Source: Pseudomonas sp. BBP2017
Lineage (GTDB): Bacteria > Pseudomonadota > Gammaproteobacteria > Pseudomonadales > Pseudomonadaceae
Reading direction: 5' to 3'
Assembly (NCBI RefSeq): GCF_003024385.1
Contig: NZ_PVZN01000001.1
Location: forward strand, 248,001 to 312,000
DNA length: 64,000 nt
Within the stretch, counting starts at the first letter, position 1; each line of letters opens with the position of its first letter. Made by a program: the position numbers and the translations under genes. The notes under the pieces were generated by a model. The model worked only from the letters and a program-made list of their open reading frames with translations, was not told the origin of the DNA and made no database searches. Of the stretch, positions 1 through 8,690 are shown in pieces.

Positions 1-3
1 CCG

Positions 4-444
4 TCAAGCGCTGGTGCTGACCATACTGCCAGCGCTGCTGCCACCGCTGTCCAAAAGGGCTTTGAGCAACTGCGCGGTGGCCGACTGGATCGCGCCCATG
101 GTGGAACTCACCGATGACTGCGCGGCGGCGACCGCCGAAGCCTTGGCGGTCTCTTCCAGGTTGCTGGCCATGATTGCCTGCAGTTGTTTCTGCTGTTCGG
201 CCAGCTGCTTTTGCAGTTCTTTGATCATTTCACGCAACTGGCGGATGTGCGCCGGCTCGCTACTTTCACTGCTTTGGCTGGATTCGGCCTTGTTGCTCTC
301 GGCGACGCCGGAAAGATTGACCTTGAGCGTGCCCTCTTCCGTTTTCGCCGCAGTGTCCTGAGCGCCGAGATTGACGCTGGCAACACCTGGAGCCCCACTG
401 CTCAGCGGGTTTCCATTGATTGATACGGCACTGATGCCAACCAT
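4..444 (-). CDS. FlxA-like coiled-coil protein
   Basis: Protein of 146 residues. The N-terminal half is low complexity and rich in Ser, Ala and Gly. Residues about 70-98 form a charged coiled coil (EMIKELQKQLAEQQKQLQ), and the tail is a Ser/Ala-rich amphipathic stretch. This layout resembles the FlxA-like family, whose E. coli founder is under flagellar sigma control, but the resemblance is compositional and the role is unknown. I start at the ATG at 444, preceded by AGGATG, because the open frame further upstream looks like non-coding leader. There is no signal peptide or membrane segment. The gene lies divergent from the pyoverdine receptor, across about 290 bases. Confidence 0.55.
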   Translation of the reverse strand: MVGISAVSINGNPLSSGAPGVASVNLGAQDTAAKTEEGTLKVNLSGVAESNKAESSQSSESSEPAHIRQLREMIKELQKQLAEQQKQLQAIMASNLEETAKASAVAAAQSSVSSTMGAIQSATAQLLKALLDSGGSSAGSMVSTSA

Positions 445-690
445 GTTTCTATCATCCTGATGGTCTATGGGTTGACATTGCCATCGGCCATCGGCCGCAA
501 AACTTGAGTCGTCTGTCCGCGCATAAATTTCCCCCCCTGCCATTCGTCCCTCCTGATACCCAAGCTTTGCCCCTGGCCCACCCGTGCGCATGTCCGCCCT
601 ACCGAGCGCGCCTGAGCTTTCAGGCGGGTGTTTTCACAGGCAAATGAAAAAGTTTTCCGGTTTTCGCAAGACCAGACGTCTTCTTAAACA

Positions 691-720
691 CGAACAACTC
701 TCATTCATTAATGAACAAGT
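691..720 (+). promoter_or_regulatory. Candidate Fur-type dyad before the receptor gene
   Basis: A perfect 12-bp palindrome TTCATTAATGAA (704-715) lies in the AT-rich stretch 25 bases before the receptor start, preceded by CTCTCATTC. The same core, CTCATTC, occurs before fpvG. Fur boxes in Pseudomonas are AT-rich dyads, and the genes on both sides fit iron control. The match to the Fur consensus is only partial. I see no PvdS box (TAAAT-N16-CGT) here. The rest of 445-690 shows nothing recognisable. Confidence 0.35.
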
Positions 721-738
721 TCCTTCAAAGGAAACGTA

Positions 739-3129
739 ATGTCTGTCAAACACACCCTTTCGCCGCTGGCCCTGACTCTCATGCTGCCTTGCGCAGCCAT
801 CGTCCAGGCCCAGGAAATCAACCTGAACATTGCGTCGCAGTCGCTGGGCTCGGCCTTGCAGGCGCTGGGTCAACAGGCCAATTTGCAGATTCTGTTCAGC
901 CCGGACACTGTGAGCGGCAAGCGCTCCACCATGGTCAATGGTCGTTATGAACCGCATCAGGCGCTGCGCCTGATGCTGCAGGGCACCAGCATCCGCTACA
1001 CCCTGGAAGGCAGCCAGGTTACGCTGCAGGGGCCGTCGAGCGGCGATGCCCTGGAGTTGGGAAACGTCAATATTGACGGCAAGGCCAACAGCGCCATGTC
1101 CGAAGGCACCCACTCCTACGCGGCCCAGGCGGTCACCATCGGCAAAGGTACCGAGCGCCTGAAGGACATCCCGCAGTCGGTGACCGTGGTCACCCGCCAG
1201 CGCCTGGATGACCAGAACATGAACAACCTGCAGGACGCGATGCGTCAGGTCACCGGCGCCACCATCAAGACCTACAACACCGGCTCCAGCCTGAACGACG
1301 TGTACATGCGCGGCTTTCTGGTCGACCAGGTGCAGGTCGACGGCGTTTCGCAGGTCACCGGCCAGGGCGACATGGCCACCAGCTTCGACCTGGCCATGTA
1401 CGACCGCGTCGAAGTACTGCGCGGCCCGGGTGGCCTGTACGCGGGCTCGGGTGAGCCTGCCGGTACCATCAACGTGGTGCGCAAGCGCGCACTGGACACG
1501 TTCGGCCTGAGCGGTGAGATCGGTGCCGGTTCCTATGACCACTACCGTACGATGGTGGACGTTACCGGTCCGCTGAACGACGCAGGCACCCTCCGTGGCC
1601 GCGCGGTCACCGCCTACGAGAACAACCAGTCGTTCGTCGACTACGTCGAGAACGAGCGCCCGATGTTCTACGGCCGCCTGGAAGCCGACCTGGACCCAAG
1701 CACCACGCTGTCGTTCGGCGGTGCCTACCAGAGGAACAATTCCACTCCGGCGTTCGGTCTGCCCGCCTATGCCGACGGCACCCTCCTGGACGTGTCGCGC
1801 TCCACCTACGTCGATGCGAAATGGAACCAGATGACGGAGGAGACCTGGGAAGCGTTCTCCGAGCTCGACCACGCCCTGGAGGATGGTGGCCAGTGGAAGA
1901 CCTCGCTGACCTACCGCGACGCCCGCACGCCGAACCGCCAGTTCAGCTGGACCACCTGGGTGGTTGATCCGACGACCCAACTGGCCGAAGCCTCGATGTA
2001 CTCTTACTACACCCGCATCAAGACCCTGGGCCTGGACAGTTTCGTCACCAAGCCATTCACCTTCGCGGGCCGCACTCATGAATTCACCGTCGGCGGCGAA
2101 TACCAGCACCTGGACAAGGCGTTCACCTATGGTTCCGTCGATCTCAACGGCGACGGCTACGCGGACGGCTTTCCAACCGGTATCGGTGGCGCCAACGACC
2201 TGCCTCACCTCGACATGCCACACACCCAGTTCAACTACTCCAAGAGCAAACAGTACGGCGTCTATGGCCGTACCAAACTCAGTGTGACCGACGAACTGGA
2301 TGTGATCCTCGGCTCGCGTGTGACCTGGTTCGACGCGCAAGCGAACAACCACAACACCTTCTTCAACAACTTCGGCACGCCGTCCACCGAGACCAATGCC
2401 AAGCTCATCCCTTATGGCGCGGTGGTCTACAAGCTGACCCCGGACCTGTCGGCCTACGCCAGCTACACCAGCGTGTTCAAGCCGCAGAGCGAATCCGATG
2501 CCACCGGAAACGCGATGGTCGGCCCGCACAAGGGCAAGCAGTACGAAGTGGGTCTGAAGCAGGAACTGCTTGATGGTCGCCTGAATGCCTCGCTGGCGAT
2601 GTTCCAGATCTTCGATGAAAACCGCGCGCAGTGGAACGGCGTCAACGGCTACGAGGCCAGCGGCAAAGCCCGCAGCCAGGGCTGGGAAACCGAGTTGACA
2701 GGCAACCTGACCGATAGCTGGAGCATCGTCACCGGTTATGCCTTCACCATGACCAAGTTACTGGAAGACGACACCACCAACAACGTGTCCAAGGGCAGCC
2801 AGTTCAGCACCATCACACCGAAGCACAACTTCAACCTGTGGACCAAGTACGAGTTCCTCGACGGTCCGCTCAAGGGCGTTCATGTGGCCGGTGGTACCCG
2901 TGTGGTCAGCGAAACCTCCTACACCCGCAGCAACGTCGACTTCGTACAACCTGGCTACGCGGTCTCCACCGCGCAGGTGGGCTACAAGTTCAACGACAAC
3001 CTAAGCTCGACCCTGACCGCCAACAACATCTTTGATCGCAAGTACTACGATCGGGTGGACAGTGCCTGGGGTTCGAACTTCTATGGCGACCCGCGCAACC
3101 TGACCCTGACCCTGCGCGCGACTTACTGA
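739..3129 (+). CDS. fpvA: TonB-dependent ferripyoverdine receptor (FpvA-like)
   Basis: Outer-membrane siderophore receptor of 796 residues. A signal peptide (about residues 1-24, cleavage after VQAQ) is followed by a secretin/TonB N-terminal signalling domain (about 25-95), then the plug (DIPQSVTVVTRQRLDDQ near 150) and a 22-strand barrel ending in an aromatic residue (RATY). The signalling domain marks a receptor that can tell an inner-membrane anti-sigma factor that ligand is bound, as FpvA does through FpvR. The start has an AAAGGAAACGTA leader. Length and domain order match FpvA, and the fpvG operon directly downstream supports pyoverdine as ligand. The exact pyoverdine type cannot be read from sequence, and a ferrioxamine-type receptor is the main alternative. 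Confidence 0.85.
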   Translation: MSVKHTLSPLALTLMLPCAAIVQAQEINLNIASQSLGSALQALGQQANLQILFSPDTVSGKRSTMVNGRYEPHQALRLMLQGTSIRYTLEGSQVTLQGPSSGDALELGNVNIDGKANSAMSEGTHSYAAQAVTIGKGTERLKDIPQSVTVVTRQRLDDQNMNNLQDAMRQVTGATIKTYNTGSSLNDVYMRGFLVDQVQVDGVSQVTGQGDMATSFDLAMYDRVEVLRGPGGLYAGSGEPAGTINVVRKRALDTFGLSGEIGAGSYDHYRTMVDVTGPLNDAGTLRGRAVTAYENNQSFVDYVENERPMFYGRLEADLDPSTTLSFGGAYQRNNSTPAFGLPAYADGTLLDVSRSTYVDAKWNQMTEETWEAFSELDHALEDGGQWKTSLTYRDARTPNRQFSWTTWVVDPTTQLAEASMYSYYTRIKTLGLDSFVTKPFTFAGRTHEFTVGGEYQHLDKAFTYGSVDLNGDGYADGFPTGIGGANDLPHLDMPHTQFNYSKSKQYGVYGRTKLSVTDELDVILGSRVTWFDAQANNHNTFFNNFGTPSTETNAKLIPYGAVVYKLTPDLSAYASYTSVFKPQSESDATGNAMVGPHKGKQYEVGLKQELLDGRLNASLAMFQIFDENRAQWNGVNGYEASGKARSQGWETELTGNLTDSWSIVTGYAFTMTKLLEDDTTNNVSKGSQFSTITPKHNFNLWTKYEFLDGPLKGVHVAGGTRVVSETSYTRSNVDFVQPGYAVSTAQVGYKFNDNLSSTLTANNIFDRKYYDRVDSAWGSNFYGDPRNLTLTLRATY

Positions 3130-3146
3130 TAGCGAGGTAGAAAAAT

Positions 3147-3179
3147 GCCGGAGCTGGCATTGCCGATCCGGCGTTTTTT
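3147..3179 (+). terminator. Rho-independent terminator after the receptor
   Basis: GCCGGA (3147-3152) and TCCGGC (3167-3172) form a 6-bp stem followed by GTTTTTTG. It lies 18 bases after the receptor stop, so receptor and fpvG operon are probably separate transcripts. Confidence 0.7.
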
Positions 3180-3390
3180 GTGGGTACCTGCAAACACACT
3201 GGTGGGAGAGCGACGGACAAACATCCCGGCGTCTTCGGATTTCATGCTGGGCTTCTTCCTTCCTGATCATTCCTGGCGCCTGGCGCACTCGTATGCGGAT
3301 AGGAACAAAACTCAACTCACGGGATTTAGACCCCTTGAAAAGGCCCGGAACAGACGCTTCGAAACATTTTTTTTCATTTTGGCCATCAGG

Positions 3391-3408
3391 TTTTCGATTC
3401 TCATTCGT
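3391..3408 (+). promoter_or_regulatory. Candidate Fur site before fpvG
   Basis: GATTCTCATTC on this strand reads GAATGAGAATC on the other, the half-site core common in Pseudomonas Fur boxes. It sits about 95 bases before fpvG and is followed by AT-rich TATATAGAGAT, which could serve as a -10 region. The second half-site is poor, so this is tentative. Confidence 0.35.
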
Positions 3409-3452
3409 CCTATATAGAGATAACGACCGACCACCTACCGTGCTCGACGCCT

Positions 3453-3480
3453 GGGCAATGCCAAGCATTGCCCCCATTTT
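3453..3480 (+). promoter_or_regulatory. Strong hairpin in the fpvG leader
   Basis: GGGCAATGC-CAA-GCATTGCCC is a perfect 9-bp stem with a 3-base loop, followed by CCATTTTT. It ends 28 bases before the fpvG start and lies downstream of the candidate Fur site. It therefore sits inside the operon's 5' leader, where a terminator-like structure could attenuate transcription or protect the RNA end. Confidence 0.5.
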
Positions 3481-3500
3481 TCGAAACAAGACCTGCCTCC

Positions 3501-4694
3501 ATGTCGAAAAAGTCCCGCTCAAAACTCTGGTTTCTGGTGCACAGCTGGCTGGCCCTGCCCATCTGGTTCTTCGTCCTGATCGTCTGCGTGACTGGCACCC
3601 TGGCCGTCCTCAGCCAGGAAATCGTCTGGTTGGCCAACCCGGACGTGCGCGCCAGCAAGCCCAGCGACGATGTCCCGCTGCTGAGCTACCAGCAGGTGTA
3701 CGACGCCATGCTCAAGGCCGAGCCTGCGTTGGCGGTGAACTACATCAGCCGCCCCGGCGAGGAGCATTTCGCCCTCACCGCCAGCGTCACCTACCCCGAC
3801 GGCACCACCCCGATCCTCTATGTGAACCCCTATACCGGGGCGATCCAGGGCAAGAGCCCGACCTTCGACTTCGAGGGTTTCACCCGTGCACTGCATGGCT
3901 GGTGGCTGGTGCCCTTTACCAACGGCTACAGCTGGGGCTGGTACCTGGTGTCGCTGCTGGGGCTGCCGATGCTGGCCTCGCTGGTCACCGGGCTGGTGGT
4001 CTACAAGCGCTTCTGGAAGGGTTTCCTGAAACCGACTCTGCGCCTGGGCCAGGGCGCGCGGATCTTCTGGGGCGATTTCCATCGCCTGAGCGGGATCTGG
4101 TCAATCTGGTTCGTCGCGACCATTTCCATCACCGGCATCTGGTTCCTGATCCAGGCGATCCTGGCCGACAACCACGTGACCCTCTCCAGCGAACCGATCG
4201 TGCCGGCCATCTCCCGGGAAGACGTGCCACGCAGCGCAAACGGCGAAGTCCCTGCACGGCTCAGCCTGGATGACGCCACACGCTCGGCCATGCAGCAGTT
4301 TCCAGGCTTCGAGGTCACCTTCATCACCCTGCCCGGCAATGCCTACGCCCACTACTACATGGGTGGCCGTGGCTGGTACCCGTTGATGTTCGAGACGGTC
4401 AACGTCAACCCGTACAACAGCAAGGTCGAGGCCTCGTTCATGGTCGGCGACCGCTCGCCCCTGGAGTTCGTCACCGAGTCCATGCGCCCCCTGCACACCG
4501 GCGACTTCGGCGGCCTGTGGGTCAAGCTGATCTGGGCCTTCTTCGGCCTGATCCTGTGCATGATGGTGTTCAGCGGCCTGATGATCTGGACCAAGCGCAC
4601 CGCCCAGGCCACAGCGGCCGCGCTCAAACGTGAAGCGCGCCTGCCACGCCAGCAAGCGGCAACCTGCCCGTCCCCTTCGGAGGCCAGCCTATGA
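3501..4694 (+). CDS. fpvG: PepSY-domain inner-membrane ferripyoverdine reductase FpvG
   Basis: Inner-membrane protein of 397 residues in the PepSY-associated TM family. Hydrophobic helices lie at about 14-36, 155-180, 205-225 and 350-375, with a PepSY region between the first pair and a large periplasmic loop between the third and fourth. In P. aeruginosa FpvG reduces ferric iron in ferripyoverdine in the periplasm so that iron leaves the siderophore and apo-pyoverdine is recycled. The order of the next seven genes matches fpvGHJK-CDEF exactly. The start is the ATG at 3501 (MSKKSRSKLW); an upstream in-frame extension is possible but would cover the leader hairpin. The gene overlaps fpvH by 4 bases. 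Confidence 0.88.
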   Translation: MSKKSRSKLWFLVHSWLALPIWFFVLIVCVTGTLAVLSQEIVWLANPDVRASKPSDDVPLLSYQQVYDAMLKAEPALAVNYISRPGEEHFALTASVTYPDGTTPILYVNPYTGAIQGKSPTFDFEGFTRALHGWWLVPFTNGYSWGWYLVSLLGLPMLASLVTGLVVYKRFWKGFLKPTLRLGQGARIFWGDFHRLSGIWSIWFVATISITGIWFLIQAILADNHVTLSSEPIVPAISREDVPRSANGEVPARLSLDDATRSAMQQFPGFEVTFITLPGNAYAHYYMGGRGWYPLMFETVNVNPYNSKVEASFMVGDRSPLEFVTESMRPLHTGDFGGLWVKLIWAFFGLILCMMVFSGLMIWTKRTAQATAAALKREARLPRQQAATCPSPSEASL

Positions 4695-5227
4695 GCAAGG
4701 CAGCAGTGATCGAACACAGCCCGCTGCGGCGGCTGTGGCTGAAATGGCGCTTCCACTTGAACATTTTGCTGCTGTTGATCCCACTCGGGCTGATGCCCAG
4801 TTACCTGCACGAAGCCTCGATGAGCCGTGGCGAAATAGGCCTGGGCGAGCGCGAACTGGGCGAGCTCAAGGCCGGGCAGTGGAGCGTGCAGATCGCCGAG
4901 CGCTTCGACGAGACGCCGCGCTCCGACGGCCCGGCCGGTTACTTCAAACAATTCAACATTGCCCTGTGCAGCACCTGCGCCAAGGTCAAAGCCATCTACC
5001 TGCGCGTCGGCAAGCCGCGCAGCCTGCGCGCCGCCGGTGCACTGTTCTCCGGCAACCCCTATCGCATGACCGGCGTGGTCAACATCCCGGTCAAAACATC
5101 CCCCGACGCCGACCTGTGGCTGACCTTCGAAGACTGGGACGGCAGCCTGCAGCAAGTGTCGATCCCGTTGGCAAAAGCGTCGCCGGCCACCGTCGCCTGG
5201 CTGAAACAACAAGGAGGCAAATCATGA
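4691..5227 (+). CDS. fpvH: FpvH, membrane-anchored pyoverdine-iron release accessory protein
   Basis: Protein of 178 residues with one hydrophobic segment (about 21-39) and a C-terminal domain that should be periplasmic. A CxxC pair (C93, C96, in ALCSTCAK) is conspicuous and could bind metal or take part in redox chemistry. FpvH in P. aeruginosa belongs to the inner-membrane complex that helps FpvG release iron from pyoverdine. Assignment rests on position between fpvG and fpvJ, size and topology rather than on a recognised domain. Start and stop overlap both neighbours (ATGA), indicating translational coupling. Confidence 0.75.
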   Translation: MSKAAVIEHSPLRRLWLKWRFHLNILLLLIPLGLMPSYLHEASMSRGEIGLGERELGELKAGQWSVQIAERFDETPRSDGPAGYFKQFNIALCSTCAKVKAIYLRVGKPRSLRAAGALFSGNPYRMTGVVNIPVKTSPDADLWLTFEDWDGSLQQVSIPLAKASPATVAWLKQQGGKS

Positions 5228-5544
5228 TGTCCACGGCCCGCAGGCTGCTCCTACCTCTGTTGTTGCTAGGGGCTGCCAGCCCGGCCCTGGCCCACAACCC
5301 GATGTGCGAGTGCAAGCCGATCGACGGCGAGCAGATCGAGTGCACGGGTGGCTTTTCCGATGGCAGCGGCGCGCCGGGGGTGACCCTCGATGTGATCGGC
5401 TACAACGAAGAAATCCTCGTGCCCGGCAAGCTCGGGGAAAACTCCAAGCTGACCTTCAAGCGCCCCGCAGGCGAGTTCTACGTGCTGTTCGACGCTGGCC
5501 CCGGTCATGTGGTGGAAATCGACTACGCAGATATCGAGCAATGA
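5224..5544 (+). CDS. fpvJ: FpvJ, small periplasmic cysteine-containing protein
   Basis: Protein of 106 residues with a signal peptide ending at about residue 23 (SPALA). The mature N-terminus carries a cysteine cluster (C28, C30 and C40, in HNPMCECKPIDGEQIEC). The position third in the fpvGHJK block and the small secreted form match FpvJ, a periplasmic partner of the iron-release complex. The clustered cysteines with a neighbouring histidine suggest metal handling, which is inference. It is translationally coupled on both sides by ATGA overlaps. Confidence 0.75.
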   Translation: MMSTARRLLLPLLLLGAASPALAHNPMCECKPIDGEQIECTGGFSDGSGAPGVTLDVIGYNEEILVPGKLGENSKLTFKRPAGEFYVLFDAGPGHVVEIDYADIEQ

Positions 5545-6110
5545 GCCGGGTCCAGGTGGTGCGCCCGGCCGGCGCCGGACATGAAACCCTGTATGTGTTG
5601 CTGGTCAGCCTGCTGATCCTCGCCGTGGCCGCGGGCATCGTCGCCCTGCGCGGCGAGCGCCATGACGAAGTCAGCATCGAAGCCCATCAACTCGACGCCC
5701 GGCGCGACCTCAGCGCCGCCGAGCAAGGGGTGTATGCCGACCTGCGGGTGGCCTTCGAGGAAATCCAGCTGCGCCGCGAAGAAGATCCGGCCCAGGTCGA
5801 GATCGCGGTGTTGGCCGAAGAAGGCTTCCCGCCATTCGTCAAGGATGCCAGCAGCGCCAGCCGCGGCGAGCATCAATGGCAACTGCTCGGTGAACAGGCC
5901 TACCTCGGCCTGAGCCAGTCACCAAGCGTGGCCGGCAGCTTCCTCATGCGGGTGCCTGCAGAGCACGACGGCGCCGCAGATGTCTGGCTGCAGCGCAAGG
6001 CTGACGCCAGTGCGCCTGCCGAGCTGACCCCCGCCGCTCTGATCGCCGCCGGCTGGCAGCAGATCGCCGCCCAATACGACGCTGGCGTCACCCGCCAGCA
6101 TCGCCACTGA
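5541..6110 (+). CDS. fpvK: FpvK, inner-membrane anchored iron-release protein
   Basis: Protein of 189 residues with a single membrane helix (about 18-37, LYVLLVSLLILAVAAGIVAL) and a periplasmic C-terminal domain of about 150 residues. It occupies the fourth position of the fpvGHJK-CDEF operon, as in P. aeruginosa, where FpvG, FpvH, FpvJ and FpvK interact and are needed for efficient reduction and removal of iron. I recognise no catalytic motif. The start overlaps the fpvJ stop (ATGA). The next gene follows after 14 bases with its own AAGGACG site. Confidence 0.75.
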   Translation: MSRVQVVRPAGAGHETLYVLLVSLLILAVAAGIVALRGERHDEVSIEAHQLDARRDLSAAEQGVYADLRVAFEEIQLRREEDPAQVEIAVLAEEGFPPFVKDASSASRGEHQWQLLGEQAYLGLSQSPSVAGSFLMRVPAEHDGAADVWLQRKADASAPAELTPAALIAAGWQQIAAQYDAGVTRQHRH

Positions 6111-6124
6111 CACAAGGACGCCCC

Positions 6125-7045
6125 ATGCTTCGCTCCGCCCTCGCCCGTCGTCTGTTGACTGTGTTCATTGCTGTGGCCCTGCCCGGTCTGGCCCAGGCCG
6201 CCATCGATGGCAAACCGCTGCGTATCGGCATCACCCTGCACCCGTACTACAGCTACGTGAGCAACATCGTCGGTGACAAAGCCGAAGTGGTGCCGCTGAT
6301 TCCGGCCGGTTTCAACCCTCACGCCTATGAGCCACGGGCCGAGGACATCAAGCGCATCGGCAGCCTCGATGTGGTGGTGCTCAACGGCATCGGCCACGAT
6401 GACTTTGCCGACCGCATGATCGCCGCCAGCGAAAAGCCGCAGATCACCGTGATCGAATCCAACACCAACGTACCGCTGCTGGCCGCCACCGGTGTCGCCG
6501 CACGCGGTGCCGGCAAAGTGATCAACCCGCACACCTTCCTGTCGATCAGCGCCAGTATCGCCCAGGTCAACAACATCGCCCGCGAACTGGGCAAGCTCGA
6601 CCCGGACAACGCCAAATACTACAGCCAGAACGCCCGCGCCTATGCCAAACGCCTGCGCAAACTGCGCGCCGACGCCCTGGCCCAGGTCACTGAAGCGCCG
6701 GGCGCGGAGTTCCGCGTTGCCACCATCCACGCCGCCTATGACTACCTGGTGCGTGAATTCGGCCTGGAAGTCACCGCCGTGGTCGAGCCGGCCCACGGCA
6801 TCGAGCCGAGCCCGAGCCAGTTGAAGAAAACCATCGACCAGCTCAAGGCCCTGGATGTGAAAGTGATCTTCTCGGAGCTGGACTTCCCGTCGGCCTATGT
6901 CGAAACCATCCAGCGCGAGTCCGGAGTGAAGATCTACCCGCTGACGCACATCTCCTACGGTGACTACCGCAAGGAGAAGTACGAAGTGGAGATGAAGCGC
7001 AACCTCGACACCGTGGTGCGGGCGATCAAGGAGTCGAAAGCATGA
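6125..7045 (+). CDS. fpvC: FpvC, periplasmic metal-binding protein of the ABC importer
   Basis: Protein of 306 residues with a signal peptide ending at about residue 25 (LAQA). It is a cluster A-I (ZnuA/TroA-type) metal-binding lipocalin-unrelated solute-binding protein. Likely ligands are histidines in the HPYYSY segment, GFNPHAYEP, GKVINPHTF and TIHAAYDY. In P. aeruginosa FpvC works with FpvF to receive iron or the iron-pyoverdine complex in the periplasm and deliver it to FpvDE. The gene overlaps fpvD by 4 bases. A zinc or manganese importer would be the alternative without context, but the operon argues for iron released from pyoverdine. Confidence 0.87.
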   Translation: MLRSALARRLLTVFIAVALPGLAQAAIDGKPLRIGITLHPYYSYVSNIVGDKAEVVPLIPAGFNPHAYEPRAEDIKRIGSLDVVVLNGIGHDDFADRMIAASEKPQITVIESNTNVPLLAATGVAARGAGKVINPHTFLSISASIAQVNNIARELGKLDPDNAKYYSQNARAYAKRLRKLRADALAQVTEAPGAEFRVATIHAAYDYLVREFGLEVTAVVEPAHGIEPSPSQLKKTIDQLKALDVKVIFSELDFPSAYVETIQRESGVKIYPLTHISYGDYRKEKYEVEMKRNLDTVVRAIKESKA

Positions 7046-7791
7046 GCGTCGCCGAAACCGTCATCCGCCAGCCGTGCGGGCCCGACATCGAGTTCGCCGG
7101 CATCGACCTGACCCTGGGCCGCACGCGGATTCTCGATCAGGTCAGCTTCAAGGTCGCCGCCGGTAGCGTCCACGCCTTGGTCGGCCCCAACGGCGGCGGC
7201 AAGAGCTCGCTGATCAAGACCCTGCTCGGGCAGATGCCGCATCAGGGCCAACTGACCCTGACCTGGCCGACGGATGCCCAGGTGATCGGCTATGTCCCGC
7301 AGGCGCTGGAGTTCGACCGTGGCCTGCCGATGACCGTCGATGATTTCATGGCCGCCATGTGTCAGCGCCGCCCGGCTTTTCTCGGCTTGTCGCGCAAGGT
7401 TGCCCCGGCCATCGACGCGGCACTGGCGCGGGTCGGCATGCTCGACAAGCGTAAGCGCCGTATGGGCGCGCTCTCCGGTGGCGAACGTCAGCGTGTGCTG
7501 CTGGCCCAGGGCCTGATTCCGGCCCCGCAACTGCTGGTGCTGGATGAACCGATGTCGGCGCTGGACGAAGCCGGTATCCAGGTATTCGAACGCCTGCTGC
7601 TGGACTGGCGCGCCGCGGGCACCACGGTGCTGTGGATCGAGCACGACCTGCAAGCAGTGGCACGCCTGGCCGACAAGGTCACCGGGCTCAGCCGCCGGGT
7701 GCTGTTCGACGCCCCACCGAAACAGGCCCTGACCCCGGATCGCCTGCTCAGCCTGTTCTCCATCCACCCGCGCAGCGAGAGCGCCGCCTGA
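7042..7791 (+). CDS. fpvD: FpvD, ABC transporter ATPase
   Basis: ATP-binding subunit of 249 residues. Walker A is GPNGGGKSS near residue 51, the signature is LSGGERQRV and Walker B is LLVLDEPMSAL. A conserved histidine follows in WIEHDLQAV. This is the cytoplasmic motor for the FpvE permease. Its stop overlaps the fpvE start (TGATG), so the two should be made in step. The family is that of zinc/manganese importers (ZnuC type). Confidence 0.88.
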   Translation: MSVAETVIRQPCGPDIEFAGIDLTLGRTRILDQVSFKVAAGSVHALVGPNGGGKSSLIKTLLGQMPHQGQLTLTWPTDAQVIGYVPQALEFDRGLPMTVDDFMAAMCQRRPAFLGLSRKVAPAIDAALARVGMLDKRKRRMGALSGGERQRVLLAQGLIPAPQLLVLDEPMSALDEAGIQVFERLLLDWRAAGTTVLWIEHDLQAVARLADKVTGLSRRVLFDAPPKQALTPDRLLSLFSIHPRSESAA

Positions 7792-8690
7792 TGAACTACG
7801 AAGAATTTCGCCTGCTGATCCAGGGTTGGGCCAGTTCCGGTTATCTGCCTGAGGCCTTGGTCTATGGCTTTGTGGTTAACGCCCTGCTCGCCGGCCTGAT
7901 GATCGGCCCGGTACTGGGGGGGCTTGGCACGTTGGTGGTGGTCAAACGCTTTGCCTTCTTCTCCGAAGCGGTCGGCCACGCAGCCTTGACCGGGGTAGCC
8001 ATCGGCATCCTCCTCGGTGAACCCTACACCGGCCCGTATGGCAGCCTGTTCGGCTACTGCCTGCTGTTCGGCATTTTGCTGAACTTCTTGCGCAACCGTA
8101 CCGGGCTGTCACCGGATACCTTGATCGGCGTGTTCCTCTCGGTGTCCTTGGCCTTGGGTGCGAGCCTGCTGCTGATGCTCGCCGGCAAGATCAACGTGCA
8201 TATCCTCGAGAACGTGCTGTTTGGCTCGGTGCTCACTGTCAGCGGCCAGGACCTGCTGGTGCTCGGCATTGTCGGCACGCTGGTGCTGGCCCTGGCCCTG
8301 CCGTTGTACAACCGCATCATGCTCGCCAGCTTCAACCCGCAGCTGGCGGCAGTGCGTGGGGTGGCGGTGAAGCGCCTGGACTACCTGTTCGTGGTACTGG
8401 TGACGCTGGTCACGGTGGCGGCGGTAAAAGTCATCGGCGCGATCCTGGTGGGTGCCCTGCTGGTGATTCCGGCCGCTGCCGCACGCCTGATCAGCCAGTC
8501 GCTCAAGGGTTTCTTCTGGGCCTCGGTGCTGATCGCCACCCTGAGCACCCTGGTCGGTATCCTGCTGCCGATCGTCTTTGACCTGCCGGTGCCTTCGGGC
8601 GCGGCAATCATCCTCGTCGCCGGCTGCTGCTTCGCCCTCGCCGCCCTAGCCCGCGGTCTTGTCCCACGCCTGCAAGGAAACCCGGCATGA
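7791..8690 (+). CDS. fpvE: FpvE, ABC-3 family membrane permease
   Basis: Integral membrane protein of 299 residues with about eight hydrophobic helices, of the ABC-3 (ZnuB/TroB) type. The segment GGLGTLVVVKRFAFFSEAVGHAALTG is typical of these permeases. The start is the ATG at 7791, directly overlapping the fpvD stop; an upstream in-frame extension would run into the fpvD coding region. It is followed by an ATGA overlap with fpvF. It should form the channel through which FpvC/FpvF-bound iron enters the cytoplasm. Confidence 0.88.
   Translation: MNYEEFRLLIQGWASSGYLPEALVYGFVVNALLAGLMIGPVLGGLGTLVVVKRFAFFSEAVGHAALTGVAIGILLGEPYTGPYGSLFGYCLLFGILLNFLRNRTGLSPDTLIGVFLSVSLALGASLLLMLAGKINVHILENVLFGSVLTVSGQDLLVLGIVGTLVLALALPLYNRIMLASFNPQLAAVRGVAVKRLDYLFVVLVTLVTVAAVKVIGAILVGALLVIPAAAARLISQSLKGFFWASVLIATLSTLVGILLPIVFDLPVPSGAAIILVAGCCFALAALARGLVPRLQGNPA

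Noticed and set aside
634..2529. Long open frame antisense to the pyoverdine receptor
   Set aside because: It is a high-GC shadow of the receptor gene. The antisense protein is His/Val/Gly-rich without a recognisable fold, while the sense frame has full domain structure.
3290..3500. PvdS box before fpvG
   Set aside because: GGATTTAG and CATTCGTCC look suggestive, but neither strand gives TAAAT and CGT at 16-base spacing.
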